Source: JABDCD01 sp964469525
GTDB lineage: Bacteria > Pseudomonadota > Alphaproteobacteria > Rickettsiales > SXRF01
Assembly: GCA_964469525.1 (NCBI GenBank)
Contig: CAYXYU010000015.1
Coordinates: forward strand, 1 to 37,779
Length of the DNA stretch: 37,779 bases
Direction of reading: 5' to 3'
The notes beneath the pieces are model-generated. The model had not been told where the DNA came from and made no database searches. It saw only the letters and a list, made by a program, of their open reading frames with translations. Numbering within the stretch: the first letter of the stretch is position 1; the number at the start of each line of letters is the position of its first letter. Below, in pieces: positions 31,473 through 37,779 of the stretch. Made by a program: the position numbers and the translations under genes.

Positions 31473-32768
31473 ATGGCTGATACCGCTTCCCTCGTGAAAG
31501 ATCTGTCGCACGGCAGGGACGTCCTGTTCGCGGCGCTCGGCACTCCCAGCTTTTATGCCGAAGTGTTGCTGATCGGCCTGGCGGTGACACTGGCCGGTAT
31601 GGTGGCAATGCTGATCAACCGTCGTATCGCTATCCATCTGCGTGAGCATCCGACCCGGCGCATCGATCCTGAGTTCATCAGCAAGCCGCTTGCGCTGCTC
31701 GCGCCCTTGCTGGCGCTCTTTTATCTTGCGGTCATCAAACCATTCGCCGAGCAATACGGTGCCGGCGGACAGTGGACGAAGGCGGCCATCACTATCACCT
31801 TCGCCTATCTGCTGGCGCGCTGCGTGATGCTGATTATCAAGTCCCGGCTGGTGGCATGGTTCGCCGCATTCATTATCATGTCGGTCGCGGTGCTGAACGT
31901 CACCGGTTTCATGGCATCGACCGAAGGGTATCTCGATTCCATGGCACTCTCGTTCGGCACGTTCAAAATATCGGTATTAAGCCTGCTGCACGGAATTATC
32001 ATTCTTATTATTGTGCTGTGGGGAGCTGGTTTGTCGTCACGCACGCTGGAAAGCTACCTGCGCCGCAGCTCCGGCCTGTCCTACAGTGCGCGCGAGCTGA
32101 CCGTAAAGTTCTTCAAGATATTCGTTTATTTTACCGCGGTGATGATCACACTCTCTGCGGTGGGAGTCGACCTGACGGCTTTCGCCGTGTTCGGCGGTGC
32201 GTTAGGCGTCGGCATTGGTCTCGGTCTGCAGCGCATCACCGCCAATTTTGTGAGCGGCATCACACTGCTGATGGAAAAATCCGTCCGGATCGGGGACCTG
32301 GTCGATATCGGTGATATCGGCGGGTGGGTCCGCCAGCTTAATATTCGCTATACGTTAATCGAAACCTTCGATGGGCGTGAAGTGCTCATTCCCAATGAAG
32401 ACCTGTTGGCCAATCGTGTTACCAACTGGACACACAGCAACACCCGCGCCCGAATCGATATCGTGGTAAGAGTGGCCTATGACAGCGATCCGGATCTGGT
32501 GCGCAAGCTGGTCATCGAGGCAGCGAACGAGCACACGCTCTGCCTGAAAGATCCCGCACCTGCCTGCCATCTGCGCGAGTTTGGAGACAATAGCCTCAAT
32601 TTCCTGCTCACCTTCTGGGTGCCGGACGTGCGCGACGGGCGTTTCGGGCCGCAGAGCAACGTGATGATCGCCATTTTGCACCGCTTCCGCGAGCACGGCA
32701 TCCGCATCCCCTTCCCGCAGCACGATGTGCATCTGGCCGGCGGCTGGCCGGGAATGAAGGCGGGATAA
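31473..32768 (+). CDS. small-conductance mechanosensitive channel (MscS family)
   Basis: The 431-residue membrane channel opens on membrane tension to release solutes under osmotic downshock. Several N-terminal helices precede the MscS core. The pore helix is in VFGGALGVGIGLGLQRITANFVSG with the Gly/Ala packing pattern. The beta domain follows: LMEKSVRIGDLVDIGDIGG, then EVLIPNEDLLANRVTNWT. AAGAGACGC precedes the start. It ends one base before scpA, so they are probably cotranscribed, though no functional link is known. It is longer than E. coli MscS (286 residues) because of additional N-terminal helices. Confidence 0.93.
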   Translation: MADTASLVKDLSHGRDVLFAALGTPSFYAEVLLIGLAVTLAGMVAMLINRRIAIHLREHPTRRIDPEFISKPLALLAPLLALFYLAVIKPFAEQYGAGGQWTKAAITITFAYLLARCVMLIIKSRLVAWFAAFIIMSVAVLNVTGFMASTEGYLDSMALSFGTFKISVLSLLHGIIILIIVLWGAGLSSRTLESYLRRSSGLSYSARELTVKFFKIFVYFTAVMITLSAVGVDLTAFAVFGGALGVGIGLGLQRITANFVSGITLLMEKSVRIGDLVDIGDIGGWVRQLNIRYTLIETFDGREVLIPNEDLLANRVTNWTHSNTRARIDIVVRVAYDSDPDLVRKLVIEAANEHTLCLKDPAPACHLREFGDNSLNFLLTFWVPDVRDGRFGPQSNVMIAILHRFREHGIRIPFPQHDVHLAGGWPGMKAG

Positions 32769-32769
32769 T

Positions 32770-34926
32770 ATGGGTTGGTTTACCAAAAAAACACTGTCCG
32801 ATTGGAAAAAGCTGGCGGCTAAAGAGCTGGGCGAAAGCAGGTCGCCGGATGAGCTCGCCTGGCAGACGCCGGAAGGCATTCCCGTCAAACCCCTTTATAC
32901 GGCGGAGGATCTGGAAGGGCTGGAGGCCGTCGATACCCTGCCCGGCTTTTTACCCTATCTGCGCGGCCCGCGCGCGACGATGTACACGGTGAGGCCGTGG
33001 ACGGTGCGGCAATATGCGGGTTTCTCCACTGCCGAGGAATCGAACGCGTTTTATCGCCGTAATCTCGCCGCCGGGCAAAAGGGATTATCGGTCGCTTTCG
33101 ATTTAGCAACGCACCGCGGCTATGACTCTGACCATCCGCGCGTGGTCGGCGATGTCGGCAAGGCGGGCGTGGCGATCGATTCGGTCGAGGACATGAAGAT
33201 TCTGTTCGATCAGATTCCGCTCGATCAGATGTCGGTATCGATGACAATGAACGGGGCGGTGCTGCCGATCATGGCGAATTATATCGTCGCAGGGCTGGAA
33301 CAGGGGGTGAAGCCCGAGCAGCTCTCCGGCACCATCCAGAACGATATCCTCAAGGAATTCATGGTGCGCAACACCTATATCTACCCGCCCGAACCGAGCA
33401 TGCGCATCGTCGCCGACATCATCGAATACTGCGCCAAATACATGCCGAAGTTCAATTCCATCTCCATCTCCGGCTACCACATGCACGAAGCGGGGGCAAC
33501 GGCGGTGCAGGAACTCGCTTACACCATTGCGGACGGCGAGGAATACGTAAAGGCAGCGCTTTCCAAGGGACTCGATGTTGACGACTTCGCACCGCGTCTC
33601 TCCTTCTTCTTCGGCATCGGCATGAATTTCTTCATGGAAATCGCCAAGCTGCGGGCGGCGCGGCTGCTCTGGGCCAAGACCATGGCGAAGTATAAACCGA
33701 AACACCCGATGTCGTCGGCGCTGCGCACCCATTGCCAGACCAGCGGCGTGTCGCTGACCGAGAAAGACCCATATAACAACGTCATCCGCACCACCATCGA
33801 GGCCATGGCAGCGGTGCTGGGCGGGACGCAGTCGCTGCATACCAACGCGCTCGACGAGGCGATCGCCCTGCCCACCGATTTCTCGGCCCGCATCGCCCGT
33901 AATACACAGCTGGTGATTCAGCATGAAACCGGCATTACCCGCACGGTTGATCCGCTGGGCGGCAGTTATTATATCGAAGCGCTGACGGCCAGCCTGGTCA
34001 AGCATGCGGAGGAAGTGATCGCCGAGGTCGACGAGCTGGGAGGAATGACAAAAGCCATCGAGGCGGGGATTCCCAAGCAGCATATCGAGGAGGCAGCGGC
34101 GCGTAGGCAGGCGCGCTTTGACCGCGGCGAGGATATTATTGTCGGCGTCAATAAGTACCAGCCGGAAAAGGACGATCAGCCGGTCGAGGTGCTGGAGGTC
34201 GATAACAGCAAGGTGCGCGAAGGCCAGATCAAACGGCTGGAAAAGCTGCGCAGGGAGCGTGATGAGACGGCCTGCCGGCTGGCGCTCTCGGCTCTCTCGG
34301 CAGCGGCGGCCAGCGGCAAGGGCAATTTGCTTGAACTGGCGGTGGAAGCAGCGAAGCAGCGCGCCACCGTGGGCGAAATTTCCGCCGCGCTTGAAAAGAT
34401 TTACGGGCGGTATAATGCTGCGGTACGCACCATCTCGGGAGTTTACGGCGCCATGTATAACGAGGATAACAGACTGAAGCCGATTCGCGACAAGGTCAGC
34501 AGCTTCACCCAACAGGAAGGCCGCCGCCCGCGCCTGCTGGTGGCGAAGATGGGGCAGGATGGCCACGACCGCGGCGCCAAGGTCATTGCCACGGCGTTTG
34601 CCGATATCGGCTTCGACGTGGATGTGGGCTCGCTGTTCGCCACGCCGGAGGAAGTTGCGCGGCAGGCCATCGAGAATGACGTGCATATCATCGGCGTATC
34701 GTCGCATGCGGCGGGGCATAAGACGCTGGTACCGCAGCTGATCGACAGCTTAAAGAAAGCCGGGCGGCAGGATATCGTCATCGTCTGCGGCGGCGTCATC
34801 CCGGCGCAGGATTACGATTTCCTCTACAAAGCCGGCGTTGCCGACATTTTCGGCCCCGGCACGCATATTCCCGACGCGGCGGAGAAAGTACTGGCTCTGG
34901 TGGAGAAGAAAAAGAAGGCGGCATGA
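32770..34926 (+). CDS. scpA: methylmalonyl-CoA mutase
   Basis: This adenosylcobalamin enzyme interconverts methylmalonyl-CoA and succinyl-CoA, the last step of propionate, odd-chain fatty acid and branched amino acid use. The 718-residue single chain has the substrate barrel (LPGFLPYLRGPRATMY, VAFDLATHRGYDSDHPRV, MNGAVLPIMANYI) and the C-terminal B12 domain with DGHDRG (Asp-x-His-x-x-Gly, about residues 597-603) and GVSSHAAGH. This is the alpha/homodimer type, with no small subunit gene. GAAGG at the end of mscS is the ribosome binding site. meaB follows after a repeat-filled gap. Its succinyl-CoA product is also the substrate of HemA. Confidence 0.97.
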   Translation: MGWFTKKTLSDWKKLAAKELGESRSPDELAWQTPEGIPVKPLYTAEDLEGLEAVDTLPGFLPYLRGPRATMYTVRPWTVRQYAGFSTAEESNAFYRRNLAAGQKGLSVAFDLATHRGYDSDHPRVVGDVGKAGVAIDSVEDMKILFDQIPLDQMSVSMTMNGAVLPIMANYIVAGLEQGVKPEQLSGTIQNDILKEFMVRNTYIYPPEPSMRIVADIIEYCAKYMPKFNSISISGYHMHEAGATAVQELAYTIADGEEYVKAALSKGLDVDDFAPRLSFFFGIGMNFFMEIAKLRAARLLWAKTMAKYKPKHPMSSALRTHCQTSGVSLTEKDPYNNVIRTTIEAMAAVLGGTQSLHTNALDEAIALPTDFSARIARNTQLVIQHETGITRTVDPLGGSYYIEALTASLVKHAEEVIAEVDELGGMTKAIEAGIPKQHIEEAAARRQARFDRGEDIIVGVNKYQPEKDDQPVEVLEVDNSKVREGQIKRLEKLRRERDETACRLALSALSAAAASGKGNLLELAVEAAKQRATVGEISAALEKIYGRYNAAVRTISGVYGAMYNEDNRLKPIRDKVSSFTQQEGRRPRLLVAKMGQDGHDRGAKVIATAFADIGFDVDVGSLFATPEEVARQAIENDVHIIGVSSHAAGHKTLVPQLIDSLKKAGRQDIVIVCGGVIPAQDYDFLYKAGVADIFGPGTHIPDAAEKVLALVEKKKKAA

Positions 34927-34928
34927 AT

Positions 34929-35070
34929 CGTCATTGGGAGGAGCATAGCGATGAAGCAATCTATGCCTTGTCATGGTCGGGCTTGACCCGACCATCCATT
35001 CTTTATCAAATGGATCCTCGGCTCAAGGCCAAGGATGACACTGGATTGCTTCGCTGCGCTCGCAATGACA
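34929..35070. repeat. nested composite repeat between scpA and meaB
   Basis: The outer element has arms CGTCATTGGGAGGAGCATAG (from 34929) ending in GAAGCAATC (34953-34961), and GGATTGCTTCGCTGCG... to CGCAATGACA (35043-35070). Inside lies a different class: GTCATGGTCGGGCTTGACCC (from 34970) with the ACCATCCAT arm, closed by ATGGATCCTCGGCTCAAGGC and GGATGACA (35009-35040). One repeat appears inserted in another. The outer repeat ends two bases before the meaB ATG. Confidence 0.8.
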
Positions 35071-35071
35071 T

Positions 35072-36058
35072 ATGAAACTGAATGACCGCGCATCCCTCGC
35101 CCGCGCCATCACGCTGATCGAATCGACGCGTGAGGATCATCAGCAGGAAGCGCAGGCGCTGCTGGCCAGCATATTGCCAAAGACCAGCAACTCCATCCGC
35201 ATCGGCATCACCGGCGCGCCGGGGGTCGGCAAATCGACTTTCATCGAGGCGCTGGGGATGCATGTCATCGGCAAGGGTCACAAGGTGGCGGTACTGGCGG
35301 TCGATCCGTCGAGCGCGCGATCGGGCGGTTCCATCCTTGGGGACAAGACGCGCATGAGCCGTCTGTCGCAGGAAGAAAACGCCTATATCCGCCCCTCCCC
35401 TTCGTCCGGGGCGCTCGGTGGCGTGGCGCGGCGCACGCGTGAAGCGATGCTTTTGTGCGAAGCGGCGGGCTATGACGTGATCCTGGTGGAGACCGTCGGC
35501 GTCGGCCAGTCGGAGACGGAAGTGGCCGACATGGTGGACATGTTCATCCTCATGCTGCTGCCGGGCAGTGGCGACGAGCTGCAGGGCATCAAGAAAGGCA
35601 TCGTCGAACTGGCCGATCTTATTGTCGTCAATAAAGCCGATGGCGACCTGAAGGCACAGGCCAAGCGCGTGCGCAGCGATTACGCGGCGGCGCTCCGCAT
35701 GCTAACCCCCCACCCTAACCTTCCCCCGCAAGCGGGAGAGGGAAATATCACATATTGGCAGCCGAAGGTAATCACCTGCTCCGCGTTGAAGGAAGAAGGC
35801 ATCGATGAAGTTTGGGATGCGGTAACCCGGTTTGAAAAAAGCATGAGGGAAAGCGGCGCGCTCGCGCGTCACCGTGCCGAGCAGGCCAAAGCCTGGATGT
35901 GGAAGGAAATCCGCGAGACGTTGCTGGCCCGTTTTGCGCAGCATCCGTATATCGCGGAGCATATTGAAGAGATGGAAACATTAGTCGTTGCAGGTAAGCT
36001 TACCCCTACCGCTGCCGCTACGCTGCTGATCGACGAATTTTTTAAAGACAGCCAGTAA
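35072..36058 (+). CDS. meaB: methylmalonyl-CoA mutase-associated GTPase MeaB
   Basis: MeaB is the G3E-family GTPase chaperone that loads and protects the cobalamin cofactor of methylmalonyl-CoA mutase. The 328-residue protein shows Walker A GAPGVGKS (48-55), VLAVDPSSARSGGSILGDKTRM (75-95), ETVGVGQSE (140-148) and NKAD (187-190). Residues about 212-228 (TPHPNLPPQAGEGNITY) are translated palindromic repeat, sitting between AALRML and the conserved PKVITCSAL. No ribosome binding site is visible: the leader is entirely repeat sequence. The gene symbol argK is an older name for the same family. Confidence 0.95.
   Translation: MKLNDRASLARAITLIESTREDHQQEAQALLASILPKTSNSIRIGITGAPGVGKSTFIEALGMHVIGKGHKVAVLAVDPSSARSGGSILGDKTRMSRLSQEENAYIRPSPSSGALGGVARRTREAMLLCEAAGYDVILVETVGVGQSETEVADMVDMFILMLLPGSGDELQGIKKGIVELADLIVVNKADGDLKAQAKRVRSDYAAALRMLTPHPNLPPQAGEGNITYWQPKVITCSALKEEGIDEVWDAVTRFEKSMRESGALARHRAEQAKAWMWKEIRETLLARFAQHPYIAEHIEEMETLVVAGKLTPTAAATLLIDEFFKDSQ
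35703..35744. repeat. palindromic repeat inside meaB
   Basis: CACCCTAACC plus TTCCCCCGCAAGCGGGAGAG (35721 onward) matches the core of the repeat at 564-650. The frame stays open through it and it encodes a Pro/Gly-rich loop. Confidence 0.85.
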
Positions 36059-36067
36059 ATAAGGGGT

Positions 36068-36116
36068 TGCCAAGGCCAAGGCAATATATTAACTTATTTT
36101 AATTAAAGCCTTGGCA
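36068..36116 (+). promoter_or_regulatory. inverted repeat abutting the ribosome binding site of the sigma-like gene
   Basis: TGCCAAGGC (36068-36076) and GCCTTGGCA (36108-36116) are perfect nine-base arms around an AT-rich 31-base centre. The right arm runs directly into AGGGA (36116-36120), the ribosome binding site. It could be a protein operator, with a promoter in the AT-rich centre, or an RNA hairpin that limits translation. Confidence 0.45.
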
Positions 36117-36126
36117 GGGATAAACC

Positions 36127-36861
36127 ATGGATAACCATTTAAAAAATACCCATCCGTATGAAGAAGTGCTCCAACTCATGCGCATGCCGCCGGGCGAGCG
36201 CGATGAAAATCGCATTGCTGAGCTGGTGATGCCGTTGGCCAAGCAAATTGCTGAATCGGAGGCATGGAGGTTCCGTGGTTCTTCAGCTCGTCCGTTTTTA
36301 GATGATGATGCTTGCCTCTCGAATGCAATGAAAGCAGTCAATAATGTTATAAAAAGAACTCACTGCAATGCTGATGTCGATGCAGCCTCACTGGAATATT
36401 ATTTTAAAGTGGCGATTAGAACTTCCTTAGCTAGTCTTAAAAAATCTACTCTGGGACCAAATGGAAAGAAAATTCAGCCATATCCTTTGCAGGATGGTAA
36501 AATAGAAAATGGTATTGTTAATGCAGAACAGCCATTTTCTTATGCTAATTTAGTTTCTCAAAATTATAGTGTTGCAAAGCGTCAATTAGAGGTGGAAGAT
36601 CTTAAACAGCATCTGCTTCTTCAATTCGAAAAGCGGCTTTCACCGTCGCAGTATAGAGTCATGGCTGCTTTGCTCGATGATAAATATAATGGCGACCGGA
36701 AAGAAATGGCACGAGCATTAGGTCTGAAGGAATCCAGTTTTGGAAGCACTCTTGACCAAGCGCGCAAACGGCTTCGCACCCACGACCCAAAGCTAGAATC
36801 AGAACTAAGAGAGTTACTTGGTAGCCGCAATCACATAGACGGCATACGCATATATTTTTAA
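36127..36861 (+). CDS. sigma-70-family-like protein (putative)
   Basis: The 244-residue protein has a C-terminal helix-turn-helix resembling sigma region 4: RLSPSQYRVMAALLDDKYNG, then DRKEMARALGLKESSFGSTLDQARKRLR (about residues 175-222). An N-terminal helical region around ASLEYYFKVAIRTSLASLKK (about 98-117) resembles region 2. The match is weak and I cannot name a subgroup; another transcription or phage-type regulator is possible. AGGGATAAACC precedes the ATG. Base composition is about 37% G+C over 36361-36540 by hand count (67 of 180), against about 60% for a line of scpA, a sign of transfer. It is convergent with gyrB, with one base between. Confidence 0.5.
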   Translation: MDNHLKNTHPYEEVLQLMRMPPGERDENRIAELVMPLAKQIAESEAWRFRGSSARPFLDDDACLSNAMKAVNNVIKRTHCNADVDAASLEYYFKVAIRTSLASLKKSTLGPNGKKIQPYPLQDGKIENGIVNAEQPFSYANLVSQNYSVAKRQLEVEDLKQHLLLQFEKRLSPSQYRVMAALLDDKYNGDRKEMARALGLKESSFGSTLDQARKRLRTHDPKLESELRELLGSRNHIDGIRIYF

Positions 36862-36862
36862 C

Positions 36863-37779
36863 TCACACGTCGAGATTGGCCACTTTCAGCGCGTTGGTGA
36901 CGATGAAGTCGCGGCGCGGCTCGACTACGTCGCCCATCAGTGTCGAGAAGATGGACTCGGTCTCGGCGTCATCGTCAATCGATACCTGCAACAGGCGGCG
37001 CGTGGTGGGATTCAGCGTGGTCTCCCACAGCTGCTCGGGATTCATCTCGCCCAGCCCTTTGAAGCGCTGGATGGTAGCGCCTTTACGGGCAAAATCGATC
37101 ATCGCCTTGTACAGTTCCGAGGGTGTGGAGATGTTGACCGTGTTCTGCTTGCGGGAAAGCGTTGCCGCATCGGCGAAAAACTCGTCGAGGAACGGCAGCA
37201 TGGCCGCGATCTCATGCGCTTCCTTGGAAAGGAAGCTCTTTTCGCCAAAGAAATACACTTCCTCGACGCCGCGCATGATGCGCTTTAAGCGATAAACATT
37301 GGCCTCGGTATCGTTATCGCCATATTCCACCACCCAGCCGGCCTGCTCGCCGACCAGCTTGGAGAGCGCCATCTGCCAGAACTGTGCTTTCTTGGGATGA
37401 CCCGGCTTGCCGTCGAACACATGCGCCAGCGCACCGGCCTCGATCAGCGCGATCGGCATGCGCTTGGCCAGCGCTTCGGCGGACGCGGTGAGCTTGCCAC
37501 ATTTCTCTACCACCTCGCGCAGTTCTTCGCCGTTGATCTTACGGCTGTTGCCCAGCGTCAGCGTAGCATCTTCCAGACTGGAAGTAATCAGATGCTGCTC
37601 CAGTGCTTCATCGTCTTTCAGATACACATCGCTGTTGCCGCGCTTCATTTTGTAGAGCGGCGGCTGTGCGATGTAGAGGTAGCCCTTCTCGATCAGCTCA
37701 CGCATCTGGCGGAAAAAGAAGGTGAGCAGCAGCGTGCGGATGTGCGAACCGTCGACGTCGGCGTCGGTCATGATGATGA
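36863..37779 (-). CDS. gyrB: DNA gyrase subunit B, C-terminal part (runs off the window)
   Basis: About 304 C-terminal residues are present; the N-terminal ATPase part lies beyond the right edge. The TOPRIM metal motif DADVDGSHIRTLLLTFFFRQM is complete, and QRFKGLGEMNPEQLWETTLNPTTRRLLQV is the conserved gyrase B C-terminal segment. The end VTNALKVANLDV fits GyrB rather than ParE. The segment between (about residues 90-215 of this fragment), including KKAQFWQMALSKLVGEQAGWV, is the insert common in proteobacterial GyrB. The protein introduces negative supercoils together with GyrA. Confidence 0.95.
   Translation of the reverse strand, partial: IIMTDADVDGSHIRTLLLTFFFRQMRELIEKGYLYIAQPPLYKMKRGNSDVYLKDDEALEQHLITSSLEDATLTLGNSRKINGEELREVVEKCGKLTASAEALAKRMPIALIEAGALAHVFDGKPGHPKKAQFWQMALSKLVGEQAGWVVEYGDNDTEANVYRLKRIMRGVEEVYFFGEKSFLSKEAHEIAAMLPFLDEFFADAATLSRKQNTVNISTPSELYKAMIDFARKGATIQRFKGLGEMNPEQLWETTLNPTTRRLLQVSIDDDAETESIFSTLMGDVVEPRRDFIVTNALKVANLDV

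Noticed and set aside
33103..34719. 538-codon minus-strand frame
   Set aside because: It lies wholly antisense to scpA, which is unambiguous, and has the Arg/His/Gly-rich composition of a shadow frame.

Overview
The window looks like chromosomal DNA of an alphaproteobacterium of moderately high GC content. The evidence is a C4-pathway 5-aminolevulinate synthase directly coupled to a COX15-type heme A synthase, an anmK/tyrS divergent pair, an UbiH-type hydroxylase, a 17-kDa-antigen-like glycine-zipper lipoprotein, and methylmalonyl-CoA mutase with its MeaB chaperone. Genus and family cannot be read from the sequence alone. Most genes are housekeeping. There is no rRNA operon, CRISPR array, prophage or recognisable transposase. 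Both window edges cut into neighbouring sequence; the right end cuts gyrB.

Layout. 1-2405: tRNA-Gly(GCC) (-), a Trm112-like protein (+), a UbiH-family hydroxylase (-), and a 540-base stretch with a probable small RNA ending in a strong terminator. 2406-5261: xthA (+), znuB and znuC (-), hisI (+). 5359-7349: an unrecognised two-gene unit encoding a 577-residue coiled-coil protein and a 76-residue protein, closed by tandem hairpins. 7426-11833: a tight minus-strand operon of glycine-zipper lipoprotein, fabI, aroC and an AsmA protein. 12006-17147: uroporphyrinogen-III methyltransferase, a small membrane protein, a heme-copper-oxidase subunit I-like protein (-), then ctaA and hemA overlapping by 4 bases. 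17311-26101: anmK (-), tyrS (+), a giant AsmA/YhdP-like protein (-), glnE (+). 26082-31354: a serralysin-like protein with a degenerate zinc motif, a bcp peroxiredoxin, a GDPD phosphodiesterase, a sirtuin, two overlapping small unknown genes and an orphan pseudopilin. 31473-37779: mscS, scpA, meaB, an AT-rich sigma-like gene and the C-terminal part of gyrB.

The most striking property is a dense set of dispersed palindromic repeats of several sequence classes. They fill many intergenic spaces, but some lie inside open reading frames and are translated in frame: in ctaA, in the oxidase-like gene and in meaB, each time in a loop between conserved blocks. Others supply the last codons and stop of genes. 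One repeat ends both xthA and znuB, and another forms the tail of the oxidase-like protein. This resembles the palindromic elements described in Rickettsia and Wolbachia, here in a GC-richer genome. Other points worth a second look are a roughly 50-residue insertion in tyrosyl-tRNA synthetase, a nine-base homopolymer exactly where the protease-like protein loses its third zinc ligand, a peroxiredoxin lacking the usual resolving cysteine, and a sigma-like gene with a hairpin against its ribosome binding site.
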